Source: DASPKT01 sp035626475 (lineage in GTDB: Bacteria > Pseudomonadota > Alphaproteobacteria > Azospirillales > Azospirillaceae). Taken from it: a stretch of DNA of 64,000 nt. The notes beneath the pieces are model-generated. The model was given only the letters and a program-made list of their open reading frames with translations, did no database searches and had not been told where the DNA came from. The stretch is taken from assembly GCA_035626475.1 (NCBI GenBank), contig DASPNP010000038.1, positions 79,839 through 143,838 on the forward strand. The letters run 5' to 3'. The translations under genes and the position numbers were made by a program. Positions 25,008 through 33,653 of the stretch are shown one piece after another (positions within the stretch are counted from its first letter, which is position 1; each line of letters starts with the position of its first letter).

Positions 25008-26326
25008 AGGCCGTAACCGACCGGATGAGCTATTCGATATTCGCGGTGCTGGTGGGGGGCATCCTGCTCTCCCAGGCCATCGCGCTGGGGCTGTACCGCA
25101 CCGACCGGGCCGAGGCCGTGGCCGATGCCGAGGGCGGGCAGCTCGCCCACTGCCTCGCCGGCATCGCCGCCGCCATCGAGGAGCAGCCGCCCGACATCCG
25201 CCTGATGCTGATCCGCTCGATGAAGGAGCAGGAGATCAGCGTGCCGGTGGCCGGCGGCACCCGCCAGGTGACGCTGGACCTGTACGAGAAGAACAAGGAG
25301 CGCCAGCCCGGCGTGCCGGAGCGCTCGCCCGCCATCGCCGTGCCGCCCTTCAACATGCCGATCCCGCCGCCGCCGGCGCCGCAGTACATCCAGGTCAGCC
25401 GCGAGCTGAAGGACGGCACCCGGATCAAGTTCCACGCGCCGGTCACCGCCACCGACGCGCTGCAGGAGCCGGGCTTCATCGCCTCGCTGGGCGGCAGCGC
25501 CGCCGTCGCCATCCTGCTCTCGGCCTGGGTGCTGGGCTTCACCACCCGGCCGCTGCGCCGCTTCGCCGCCGCCGCCGACCGGCTGGGCGTGGACATGAAC
25601 GCGCCGTCGCTGGACGAGGCCGGCCCGCGCGAGGTGCGCCTGGCCGCCGCCGCCTTCAACAAGATGCAGCGCCGCCTGCGCGCCTTCGTCGAGGACCGCA
25701 CCCGCATGCTGGCCGCGGTCAGCCACGATCTGCGCACGCCGCTGACCCGCATGCGCCTGCGCGCCGAGTTCATCGACGACGATCCCACCCGCGAGAAGAT
25801 GCTCGAGGACCTCGCGGAGATGGAGGAGATGATCGGCGCGACGCTGGCCTTCGCCCGCGACGAGGCCAACCGCGAGGGCATGGACCCGCTGGACCTGACG
25901 GCGCTGCTGGCGCGCGTGGCCGAGGATTGGCGCGAGGAGGGGCGGGCGGTCGACTACCACGCCCCGGCCCAGCCGGTGGCGATCATGGGCCGCCGCATGG
26001 CGCTGAAGCGCGCCATCTGCAACATCGTCGAGAACGCCGTGAAGTACGGCGAGCGGGCCGAGGTGTCGCTGTGCGGCGACGCCGACACCGTCTCCATCGT
26101 CGTGGACGATCACGGCCCCGGCATCCCGGAAGCCGAGTTCGACAACGTCTTCCGCCCCTTCTACCGGGTGGAGGGCTCGCGCTCCCGCGACACGGGCGGC
26201 ACCGGCCTGGGCCTGTCGGTCGCCAACGACATCGTCCGCGCCCATGGCGGCGAGATCCAGCTGTCGAACCGGCCTGAAGGCGGGTTGCGCGTGACGGTCC
26301 AGCTCCCGGCCCCGGCGACGCGCTGA
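25004..26326 (+). CDS. EnvZ-type sensor histidine kinase
   Basis: 440 residues from a GTG overlapping the regulator stop; an ATG at 25025 is an alternative. Topology: N-terminal membrane segment (about 12-32), periplasmic part of about 125 residues including a Pro-rich patch (PPFNMPIPPPPAP), second membrane segment (about 165-185), HAMP, then H-box AAVSHDLRTPLTRMRLRAEF with the phospho-His, N-box NIVENAVKYG, and G-boxes VDDHGPGIPE and GGTGLGLSVANDIV. It phosphorylates the OmpR-type regulator encoded just upstream. The stimulus is unknown; the linked small periplasmic protein is a candidate feedback partner. Confidence 0.95.
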   Translation: MKAVTDRMSYSIFAVLVGGILLSQAIALGLYRTDRAEAVADAEGGQLAHCLAGIAAAIEEQPPDIRLMLIRSMKEQEISVPVAGGTRQVTLDLYEKNKERQPGVPERSPAIAVPPFNMPIPPPPAPQYIQVSRELKDGTRIKFHAPVTATDALQEPGFIASLGGSAAVAILLSAWVLGFTTRPLRRFAAAADRLGVDMNAPSLDEAGPREVRLAAAAFNKMQRRLRAFVEDRTRMLAAVSHDLRTPLTRMRLRAEFIDDDPTREKMLEDLAEMEEMIGATLAFARDEANREGMDPLDLTALLARVAEDWREEGRAVDYHAPAQPVAIMGRRMALKRAICNIVENAVKYGERAEVSLCGDADTVSIVVDDHGPGIPEAEFDNVFRPFYRVEGSRSRDTGGTGLGLSVANDIVRAHGGEIQLSNRPEGGLRVTVQLPAPATR

Positions 26327-26420
26327 GGCTGCTCCCGACCTACGCGGACCGGAGAAGTCGCTTTCGGGAGCGTTTCGAGACTCCGTGGTTTGGTTCTGCC
26401 CCGCGGTTGCCACACTCAAC

Positions 26421-26580
26421 CGTCATCCCGGCGAAGGCCGGGACCCAGGGGTTGCAGCCATGTACCATTGATGAAGCATGCCCTTGCACCGGCGAAGGAC
26501 TCGTCAACGGATGGCAGGGCACGCTGCATCCATCGCATCCTTCCGCAACCCCTGGGCCCCGGCCTTCGCCGGGGTGACGG
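26421..26580. repeat. Inverted repeat of the CGTCATCCCGGCGAA family without inner palindrome
   Basis: Left arm CGTCATCCCGGCGAAGGCCG with GGACCCAGGGGTTGCAGCC; right arm GCAACCCCTGGGCCCCGGCC ending GGGGTGACGG. The inner part (TTGCACCGGCGAAGGACTCG and on) replaces the GTCGCATGGAG palindrome that other copies carry between GCCC and GGGC. A half remnant CTCCCGACCTACG sits nearby at about 26334. Occupies the 295-base gap between the kinase and the convergent acetylation gene. Confidence 0.9.
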
Positions 26581-26621
26581 GCAGTGGGACAGCAGTTCAC
26601 TACCGATGCCCCGGTGGTCCC

Positions 26622-27875
26622 TCAGAGCGCCGGCCGCGAGCCCTGGGCCGGCGCGTCCTCGATGACCGGGAGCGCGTCGACGAAGGTCTCGATCGACGTG
26701 ACGTTGCAGTCGCAGAACACGAACTGGGTGCGGGCCGGCCGCCAGTCCTGGAACAGCTGGGTCCACAGGGCCCGCAGCTCCTCCGGCGTCATCTGGCCGA
26801 AGTCGTTGATGTTCAGGATCACGACGTCGTCGAAATGCTCGATGAAGGCCTGTCCCGCCCCGGGGCCGAAGCTGTCGGCCAGCACCAGCAGCCGGCTGGC
26901 GGGATCGCCGCCCTCGCGGCGCAGGCGCCAGACCATGCTCCAGTAGCGCCCTCCGGGGTCGTGGAACTCCTTGAAGCAGGCGGCGCCGATGCAGGGGCTG
27001 ACGCCGGTGGCCCAGACCTCCGGCCTGAGCACCCGGTTGGACAGGCCCAGCCCGGGGATCATGCCGGCGAGGTCGGAGGCGAACTCCCCCTCCTTGAAGG
27101 GCATGGTGACGCGCCGGGGCAGGCCGTACGCCTCTTCCGCCACATGCCGGATCAGCACGCTGGCGCCGAGCCCGTCCCAATGGAAATTGTGCGGCGGGAT
27201 CAGCGTCTCGTCGCCGCGCTGCGCCGTCGCCTGGGCCACCGGATAGACGATGCGGGCGCGCTGCGCCTGGTCCAGCCGGTCCAGCAGCTCCAGCGGCGGC
27301 GGCCGGCGTCCGGCGCAGGCGGCGCTCATCCAGGCCGGATAGTCCTCGGGATAGACGGTCATGCTGGTCGGCACCAGCATCAGGGCCGCGTCCGGCAGCC
27401 GGGCGGCGAGGCGGTCCAGCGCCGCCCCCAGCGAGGCGGCGGCGGCGTCCAGCCATTCCGGGGTGGATAGCGCGCCGCACTGCATCAGCAGCTCCCGGTA
27501 CTCGCGCTTGGACGTGTCGTTGAAGCTGTGGAAGATGCGTCCGTTGCGGCCGGGCACGATGGAGGGCGAGGTCGATTCGCCCAGCGTGCTCCACCAGAAG
27601 ACCGTGTTGGCCCGCACCATCTCGCGGCGGAAGCCGAAATTGTCCTGCAGGTAGGCGTCCACCCGGCGCGGCCAGGCGACGGCCTGCGCCCAGTCGCGTG
27701 GCCGCTCCGGCGCCTGCGCCATGGCGCGGTTGTCCTCCTGCGCCACCGGCCCGACCAGCAGGTGGGCCAGCGGCGGCGCCGCCAGCAGCGCGGCGAAGGC
27801 GGCGAGGAAGGCGGCGCGGCCCAGGCGGGAGCGGCGGCTGGCCGCCGGTGCGGCCTTCTCGGTCTCGGGCATCAT
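26622..27875 (-). CDS. algJ: AlgJ/AlgX-like polysaccharide O-acetylation protein
   Basis: 417 residues with an N-terminal membrane anchor (about 18-42). The layout fits the SGNH-like AlgJ/AlgX/DltD group: VRANTVFWWSTLGES and GRNGRIFHSF near the N-terminus, ALMLVPTSMTVYPEDYPAW, the catalytic Asp-x-x-His region HNFHWDGLGA (YHPTDTHW in alginate relatives) and LLVLADSFGPGAGQ, holding the nucleophile serine. It is cotranscribed with the upstream MBOAT gene (10-base gap). The pair would transfer acetyl groups from the cytoplasm to a periplasmic polysaccharide. No polymerase genes are adjacent, so the target polymer is unknown. Confidence 0.82.
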   Translation of the reverse strand: MMPETEKAAPAASRRSRLGRAAFLAAFAALLAAPPLAHLLVGPVAQEDNRAMAQAPERPRDWAQAVAWPRRVDAYLQDNFGFRREMVRANTVFWWSTLGESTSPSIVPGRNGRIFHSFNDTSKREYRELLMQCGALSTPEWLDAAAASLGAALDRLAARLPDAALMLVPTSMTVYPEDYPAWMSAACAGRRPPPLELLDRLDQAQRARIVYPVAQATAQRGDETLIPPHNFHWDGLGASVLIRHVAEEAYGLPRRVTMPFKEGEFASDLAGMIPGLGLSNRVLRPEVWATGVSPCIGAACFKEFHDPGGRYWSMVWRLRREGGDPASRLLVLADSFGPGAGQAFIEHFDDVVILNINDFGQMTPEELRALWTQLFQDWRPARTQFVFCDCNVTSIETFVDALPVIEDAPAQGSRPAL

Positions 27876-27885
27876 CGGGGTCGCC

Positions 27886-29307
27886 TCAGAAGCGATAATA
27901 GATGAAGGGGTTGTAGGCGCCGCCGGCGATGCTCAGCACCGCCAGGACGGTCAGGCCGAACAGCCCGGCATGGGCGAGGCCGACCGGCACGCCCCGGCCG
28001 GGCACCCCGTCCAGGCGCCGCGACGCCTCCGCCAGCCAGCGCGCCGCCGGCAGGGTGGAGAGCAGGACGCCGGCCAGCAGCGCCAGCTGGACGCTGGGGA
28101 AGAGGTAGCGCCCGGGAATGGCCAGCGGCGAGCCGGGGCCGCCCAGGCCCGCCATGGCGTTCAGATAGTCCAGCGCCTTGGGCAGGTCGTCGGCGCGGAA
28201 GAACACCCAGCCGACCATCACCACCAGCACCAGGTAGGCGTGGCGCAGCGGGCGCCAGAGGCTCTCCAGCAGGCGGCCGAGGCCCAGCCGCTCGATCACC
28301 AGGAACAGGCCGTGATAGGCGCCCCAGATCATGAAGTTCCAGCTGGCGCCGTGCCAGAAGCCGCACAGCACGAAGACGGTGAAGAGGTTCGCGTAGGTCC
28401 GCAGCGCCGACCCGCGGTTGCCGCCCAGCGGGATGTAGAGATAGTCGCGGAACCAGCTGGACAGGCTCATGTGCCAGCGGCGCCAGAACTCGGTGATGCT
28501 CTGCGCAGCGTAGGGGCGGTCGAAATTGATGGGGAAGCGGAACCCGATCATGTGGCCGAGGCCGATCGCCATGTTCGAGTAGCCGGCGAAGTCGAAGAAG
28601 ATCTGCAGCGTGTAGCAGGCGATGCCGAGCCAGGCCGTCGCCATGGAGAGCTCGTCCGCCGGCAGCGCGAAGATCTGGTCGGCCGGGGCCGCCAGGGTGT
28701 TGGCGATCAGCACCTTCTGCGCGAAGCCGACCATGAACTGCCGGGCGCCCTCGAACAGCCGGTCCAGCACCACCGGCCGCCGCTCGACATCGTCCTTGAT
28801 GTGGCTGTAGCGCACGATCGGGCCGGCGATCAGCTGGGGGAACATGGATTTGTACATCGCGAAGTTCAGCAGGCTGCGCTGCGCCGGCACGGTGCCGCGA
28901 TAGACGTCGACCACGTAGGACACGCCCTGGAAGGTGATGAAGGAGATGCCCAGCGGCAGCAGCACCGGCGGCGGCGCCTCGAAGCCCCAGCCGAGCCATC
29001 CCGCCACCAGCCGCGCCTGCTCGGCCAGGAAGTTGAAGTACTTGAAGTAGACCAGCAGGCCGAAATTGCCGAGGACGCCGCCCGCCAGCGCCCACCGCTT
29101 CCAGCCGCCCGCGCGGTCGATCAGCAGGCCGAAGCCCCAGTTGATCAGGATGTAGACGGCCAGGATCGGCACGAAGGCCGGCTCGCCCCAGGCGTAGAAG
29201 ACGAAGCTGAAGAGCGTCAGCGTCAGGTTCTTGCCCGGCAGCGCGTAATAGCAGAGGAAGAACAGCGGCAGGAAATAGAAGAGGAACTGGACCGAACTGA
29301 AGACCAT
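27886..29307 (-). CDS. algI: MBOAT family O-acyltransferase (AlgI-like)
   Basis: 473 residues starting MVFSSVQFLFYFLPLFF, the usual AlgI beginning; upstream extension is not supported. About ten to twelve membrane segments. The characteristic tract is ITEFWRRWHMSLSSWFRDYLY and the catalytic histidine is in CGFWHGASWNFMIWGAYHG. MBOAT proteins of this group take acetyl groups from a cytoplasmic donor and pass them across the membrane to AlgJ/AlgX-like partners. First gene of a two-gene operon; divergent from the M20 amidohydrolase. Confidence 0.94.
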   Translation of the reverse strand: MVFSSVQFLFYFLPLFFLCYYALPGKNLTLTLFSFVFYAWGEPAFVPILAVYILINWGFGLLIDRAGGWKRWALAGGVLGNFGLLVYFKYFNFLAEQARLVAGWLGWGFEAPPPVLLPLGISFITFQGVSYVVDVYRGTVPAQRSLLNFAMYKSMFPQLIAGPIVRYSHIKDDVERRPVVLDRLFEGARQFMVGFAQKVLIANTLAAPADQIFALPADELSMATAWLGIACYTLQIFFDFAGYSNMAIGLGHMIGFRFPINFDRPYAAQSITEFWRRWHMSLSSWFRDYLYIPLGGNRGSALRTYANLFTVFVLCGFWHGASWNFMIWGAYHGLFLVIERLGLGRLLESLWRPLRHAYLVLVVMVGWVFFRADDLPKALDYLNAMAGLGGPGSPLAIPGRYLFPSVQLALLAGVLLSTLPAARWLAEASRRLDGVPGRGVPVGLAHAGLFGLTVLAVLSIAGGAYNPFIYYRF

Positions 29308-29504
29308 CGTACGACCTTGGGCGAAACCGGGGCCCCCTCGGGGCGGCGCAGTATCGTCATTGCCCCCTGCGCGCGCAAGGTTAAGCCGATACGCCTTTAG
29401 AGGGAGGCTTGGGGCGCGGCAAAGTTTCATCGCGGTGGGGTAGGCGGCGGCGGCCGGCTTTGCTAGAATCGCTGTCCTGCAGCGGTTTAGCCGCAACTGG
29501 GACG

Positions 29505-30689
29505 ATGAAAATGCCGATCGTGAACCGCATCGCCGACTTCCATGACGAGATGACGGACTGGCGCCGCCAGATCCACGCGCATCCGGAGATCGCCTTCGAG
29601 GAGGTGAGGACGTCCGAGCTGGTGGCGGCCAAGCTCCGGGAGTTCGGCGTCGAGGTCCACCGGGGGCTGGCCGGCACCGGCGTCGTCGGCGTGCTGCACG
29701 GGGCCAAGGGGCCGACCGGCAAGGCGGTCGGCCTGCGCGCCGACATGGACGCGCTGCCGATGCAGGAGGCGAACGAGTTCGCCCATGCCTCCAAGATCCC
29801 CAACCGCATGCATGCCTGCGGCCATGACGGCCATACCGCCATGCTGCTGGGCGCCGCCAAGTACCTGGCGGAGACGCGCAACTTCGAGGGTACGGTCAAC
29901 TTCATCTTCCAGCCGGCGGAAGAGGGCGCCGGCGGCGGCAAGCGGATGGTGGAGGAGGGGCTGTTCGACAAGTTCCCCTGCGACATGGTCTTCGGCATGC
30001 ACAACTGGCCGGACATGGCGCCGGGCGAGATCGCCGTGCGCCCCGGCCCGATCATGGCCGGCGCGGACCGGTTCGAGATCACCCTGACCGGCTTCGGCGG
30101 CCACGCCGCCCTGCCGCACCACGCGACCGACCCGATCGTGGCCGGCGCCCACCTGGTGACGGCCATCCAGACGCTGGTCAGCCGCAACCTGGACCCGGTG
30201 CGCGGCGGCGTCGTCAGCGTGACCCAGTTCCACGCCGGTTCCGCCTTCAACATCATCCCTGGCGAGGCCAAGCTGGCCGGCACCGTGCGCGCGCTGGAGC
30301 CGCAGGTGCGCGACCAGCTGGAGGAGGGGCTGCGCCGCCTCGTGGAGAGCCTCCCCGCCGTCTTCGGCGCCAAGGGCGAGCTGACCTACCATCGCGGCTA
30401 TCCGCCCACCATCAACCATGTCGAGCCGACGGCCATCTGCGCCGGCGTTGCCAAGGCGCTGGTCGGGGCGGAGCGCGTGCGCGAGGTCTTCGACCCCAGC
30501 ATGGGCGCCGAGGATTTCTCCTTCATGCTGAACGAGCGCCCGGGTTCCTACATCTGGGTCGGGCAGGGCGGATCGGCCTCGGGCTGCATGCTCCACAACG
30601 CCCGCTACGACTTCAACGACGAGATCCTGCCGCTGGGCGCCAGCTACTGGGCCTCGCTGGTGGAAACCGTCCTGCCGCGGGCGGGCTGA
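29505..30689 (+). CDS. M20 family amidohydrolase (hippurate hydrolase-like)
   Basis: 394 residues; starts at MKMPIV (29505) or MPIV (29511). Metal-binding motifs of M20D peptidases: RADMDALPM with Asp, HACGHDGHTAMLLGAA with Cys and two His, FQPAEEGAGGG with the catalytic Glu, and SMGAEDFSFML near the end. The dimerisation domain contains GFGGHAALPH. Such enzymes cut N-acyl amino acids, hippurate or indole-3-acetyl conjugates. The next gene starts 3 bases later, so the two are co-translated. Confidence 0.93.
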   Translation: MKMPIVNRIADFHDEMTDWRRQIHAHPEIAFEEVRTSELVAAKLREFGVEVHRGLAGTGVVGVLHGAKGPTGKAVGLRADMDALPMQEANEFAHASKIPNRMHACGHDGHTAMLLGAAKYLAETRNFEGTVNFIFQPAEEGAGGGKRMVEEGLFDKFPCDMVFGMHNWPDMAPGEIAVRPGPIMAGADRFEITLTGFGGHAALPHHATDPIVAGAHLVTAIQTLVSRNLDPVRGGVVSVTQFHAGSAFNIIPGEAKLAGTVRALEPQVRDQLEEGLRRLVESLPAVFGAKGELTYHRGYPPTINHVEPTAICAGVAKALVGAERVREVFDPSMGAEDFSFMLNERPGSYIWVGQGGSASGCMLHNARYDFNDEILPLGASYWASLVETVLPRAG

Positions 30690-30692
30690 GCC

Positions 30693-31190
30693 ATGCGGGC
30701 GGGCCCGCTCCTCCTCGCCGCCGCGCTGCTGCCGCTGGCCGCCTGCGCCGACACCTCGGCCTGGCTGGCCGGCGAGCCGCCGCCCGCCGCCGCCACGCAG
30801 CCGGCCGGCGCCCAGGTGGGCCTGGCCGGGCGCGGCACCTGGCGCGGCGACATCAGCCGGGCGCAGAGCCCGACCTTCCTGGTCGCCCGCACCGACGCCG
30901 AGTGGCGGGCCCTGTGGGACCTGGTGGGCGAGCGGGCGCCGGGGGCGATGCCGGAGAATCTGATGGCGCTGGCCGTCTTCCTCGGCTCGCGCAACTCGTC
31001 GGGCTGGGGCGTGGAGATCGTCGACATCCGCGTCGACCGCCGCCAGGGCCGGCGCGAGCAGCTGCTGGCCGAGTACCGCGAGATCCGCCCGACCAGCGAG
31101 CAGTTCCAGGCCCAGGTCCTGACCAGCCCCTGGGCCATCACGCTGGTGGACCGCAGCGACTTTCCGGTGCGCTACGGCAAGGCGGAGTGA
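30693..31190 (+). CDS. PrcB-like lipoprotein
   Basis: 165 residues with a lipoprotein signal (LLAAALLPLAACADTS, Cys about 18). The remainder contains SPTFLVARTDAEWRALWDLV, then MALAVFLGSRNSSGWGVEIVDI and a strand-rich end TSPWAITLVDRSDFPVRY. The GxxxSGWxVEI core and the final strands match the PrcB C-terminal domain first described in a Treponema protease complex. Its function in proteobacteria is unknown. Translationally linked with the M20 hydrolase. Confidence 0.8.
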   Translation: MRAGPLLLAAALLPLAACADTSAWLAGEPPPAAATQPAGAQVGLAGRGTWRGDISRAQSPTFLVARTDAEWRALWDLVGERAPGAMPENLMALAVFLGSRNSSGWGVEIVDIRVDRRQGRREQLLAEYREIRPTSEQFQAQVLTSPWAITLVDRSDFPVRYGKAE

Positions 31191-31206
31191 GCGGCCCTCG
31201 CGGCGC

Positions 31207-31626
31207 CTACAGCATCTTGCGCAGGAAGATGCGCCGCTCAGCCCCCGGATAGGAGGGCAGCTCACCGAAGACGGCGTAGCCGATGCGCTCGTAGAAGCCG
31301 GGCGACTGGAAGCTGAAGGTGTCCACCCAGGCGCCGACGCAGCCCCGCTGGCGGGCGACGGCCTCGGCCGCTTCCACCAGCCGCCGTCCCCAGCCGCCGC
31401 CGCGCAGCCGCTCATCCACCGAGAGGATCTCGATGTGGAGCCAGTCCCAGTTGGTGGCGCCGATCAGCCCGCCCAGCACCTCGCCCCCGCGCTCCAGCAC
31501 CAGCGAGACCTGCTCCGGCCGGAACGGGAAGCCGCGGTCGGTGGAGAACCGCCCGAGAGGCGCGATGATGGCGTCGCGCTGCGCCGGCGTCAGCTCGGCG
31601 CTCTCCTGGATGCGGATATCGTCCAT
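31207..31626 (-). CDS. GNAT family N-acetyltransferase
   Basis: 139 residues; GGAGAGGAGAG before the ATG. GNAT features: beta-strand then LHIEILSVDERLRGGGWGRRLVEAAE, which holds the acetyl-CoA pyrophosphate loop (R-G-G-G-W-G), and SFQSPGFYERIGYAVFGEL, the typical motif B end. It would acetylate a small amine or protein. It is 20 bases downstream of the ABC permease gene and may share its transcript. Confidence 0.93.
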   Translation of the reverse strand: MDDIRIQESAELTPAQRDAIIAPLGRFSTDRGFPFRPEQVSLVLERGGEVLGGLIGATNWDWLHIEILSVDERLRGGGWGRRLVEAAEAVARQRGCVGAWVDTFSFQSPGFYERIGYAVFGELPSYPGAERRIFLRKML

Positions 31627-31646
31627 AGCTCTCCTCTCCGGTTGGT

Positions 31647-32579
31647 TCACCGCCGGTCGGCACCGCTCCGCGGGTCGGCGGCGTCCTGCAGCCCGTCGCC
31701 CAGCAGGTTGAAGCAGACCACCGTCGCGAAGATGGCGAGGCCGGGATAGACGGCCAGCGCCGGCGCGGTCCAGATCAGCTCCTGCGCGTTGGTCAGCATG
31801 TTGCCCCAGCTGGGCAGCGGCGGCTGGATGCCCAGGCCCAGGAAGCTCAGCACCGACTCCGCCAGGATGACGTTGCCGACCGACAGCGTGGTTGCGACCG
31901 CCAGCGGCGAGACCACGTTCGGCAGCACATGCACCAGCACCACCCGGAGCGGCGAGGCGCCCAGCGCCACCGCCGCACGGACATGGTCGCGCCTCCGCAC
32001 CGACAGGGTGGCGGCCCGCACCAGCCGCGCCACGGTGGTCCAGCCGAAGAGCGCGATGATCAGCACCATGCGCCAGAGGCTGAAGCTGCCGTCCTGCGTC
32101 AGCCAAGCGGGCAGGGGCAGCTTGGCCGGGTCCAGCGCCGCCAGGATGATCAGCAGCGGCAACACCGGGATCGCCACCACCAGGTCGGTGACCCGCATCA
32201 ACGCCTGGTCCAGCCGCCCGCCGCGGTAGCCGGCGACCAGCCCGATCGCGGCGCCGATCAGCCCGGCCAGCAGCGCCGTCAGCATGCCCACCGTCAGCGA
32301 CACCTGCCCGCCGCGCAGCAGGCGCGCCAGCACGTCGCGCCCCAGCTCGTCCGTGCCCAGCCAGTGAGCGGCGTCCGGCGGGGCGAAGCGGCCCATCAGA
32401 TCGACCGCCGTCGGGTCCACGCCCAACCATGCCTCCAGCAGCGGGGCGGAGAAGCAGGCGATGAAGAGCGACGCCAGCAGCAGGGCGGCGGCGACCGCCG
32501 CCCGGTGCCCGGCGAAGCGGGCCAGGAACAGCCGGCGCGGGGTGCGGGCCGGGATCAGGGCGGGCAGGGTGACGCTCAT
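31647..32579 (-). CDS. Dipeptide-type ABC transporter permease (DppC-like)
   Basis: 310 residues; starts at an ATG overlapping the upstream permease stop by four bases. Six membrane segments; early HWLGTDELGRDVLARLLRGG and the ATPase-contact loop RAAVALGASPLRVVLVHVLPN, both standard for the OppC/DppC group, followed by ILAESVLSFLGLGIQPPLPSWGNML. Forms the membrane channel together with the DppB-like protein. No ATPase or binding protein gene is next to it; the orphan YejA-like binding protein at 20 kb is one possible partner. Confidence 0.94.
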   Translation of the reverse strand: MSVTLPALIPARTPRRLFLARFAGHRAAVAAALLLASLFIACFSAPLLEAWLGVDPTAVDLMGRFAPPDAAHWLGTDELGRDVLARLLRGGQVSLTVGMLTALLAGLIGAAIGLVAGYRGGRLDQALMRVTDLVVAIPVLPLLIILAALDPAKLPLPAWLTQDGSFSLWRMVLIIALFGWTTVARLVRAATLSVRRRDHVRAAVALGASPLRVVLVHVLPNVVSPLAVATTLSVGNVILAESVLSFLGLGIQPPLPSWGNMLTNAQELIWTAPALAVYPGLAIFATVVCFNLLGDGLQDAADPRSGADRR

Positions 32580-33550
32580 GTCCCGTCGCCGCCGCGGTAG
32601 GTGACGCGCGGGTCCAGCGCCCAATAGGCCAGGTCGGCCAGCATGCTGCCCGCCAGCACCATGGTCGTGACCGCCAGCAGCCCTGCCAGGGCCACATTGT
32701 AGTCGTTGCCCAGGATGGCGTCGTAGATCAGCTTGCCCATGCCGAGATAGGCGAACATCGTCTCCACCACCAGCGCGCCGCCGAACAGCGCCCCGAACTC
32801 CAGCGCCAGCACGGTGACGACCGGCAGCAGCGCGTTGCGCAGCGCGTGGACCCAGACCACCCGCGCCTCCGACGCGCCCTTGGCCCTGGCGGTGCGGACA
32901 TGGTCCTGGCGCAGCGCCTCGATCATGGCGGCGCGGACATGGCGGACATGGGCGCCCAGCGTCAGCAGCACCAGCGTCGCCACCGGCAGCACCATGTAGC
33001 GCAGCCGGTCGGCCAGCCCGCCCTCGCCGCCCAGGGTCTCCATGCCGCCGGCCGGCAGCCAGCCCAGCGTCACGGCGAAGAGGATGATCAGCAGCAGCGC
33101 CAGCCAGAAGGGCGGCACCGAGATGCCGGCGAAGCAGAGCAGGTTCACCGAGGCATCGAGCCAGCCGCCCGGCCGCCGCGCCGCCGCCACGCCGATGGGC
33201 AGCGCCAGCGCGGCCGTCAGCAGCAGGGCCGGCACCAGCAGCGACAGGGTGTTTGCCAAGCGGGGGGCCAGTATATCGGCCACCGGCTGGGCATAGAGGC
33301 GGGAATAGCCCAGATCGCCGGACAGCAGCGCCAGCAGCCAGCGCCCCCAGCGCTCGACCAGCGGCCGGTCGAGCCCGTACAGCGCCTTCAGCCGTGCGGC
33401 GTCGGCGCTGGTCAGGTTCGGGTCGGCGGCGATCATCGCGTCGATGGGATCGCCGGGCATCAGCCCGATCAGCATGTAGACGATGAAGGAGACCGCCAGC
33501 AGGACGAGGATCGATTGCAGGAGGCGGTCGAGAAGCAGGCGCGCCATCAT
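32576..33550 (-). CDS. Dipeptide-type ABC transporter permease (DppB-like)
   Basis: 324 residues from MMARLLLDR (ATGATG after GGGG). The opening LLQSILVLLAVSFIVYMLIGLMPGDP is the usual OppB/DppB signature; the coupling loop is RTARAKGASEARVVWVHALRN. Six membrane segments. First gene of a permease pair overlapping by four bases. Divergent from a TPP enzyme gene. Confidence 0.94.
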   Translation of the reverse strand: MMARLLLDRLLQSILVLLAVSFIVYMLIGLMPGDPIDAMIAADPNLTSADAARLKALYGLDRPLVERWGRWLLALLSGDLGYSRLYAQPVADILAPRLANTLSLLVPALLLTAALALPIGVAAARRPGGWLDASVNLLCFAGISVPPFWLALLLIILFAVTLGWLPAGGMETLGGEGGLADRLRYMVLPVATLVLLTLGAHVRHVRAAMIEALRQDHVRTARAKGASEARVVWVHALRNALLPVVTVLALEFGALFGGALVVETMFAYLGMGKLIYDAILGNDYNVALAGLLAVTTMVLAGSMLADLAYWALDPRVTYRGGDGT

Positions 33551-33653
33551 CCCCGGGGAAAGAAGAACATGACGGGCTTTATGGCATGCCGGGGCCGGGA
33601 TTGACAGTGCGGGCGGCGGCTCCTTTACTGCCGCCAAAACAGGGGGAAACGAC

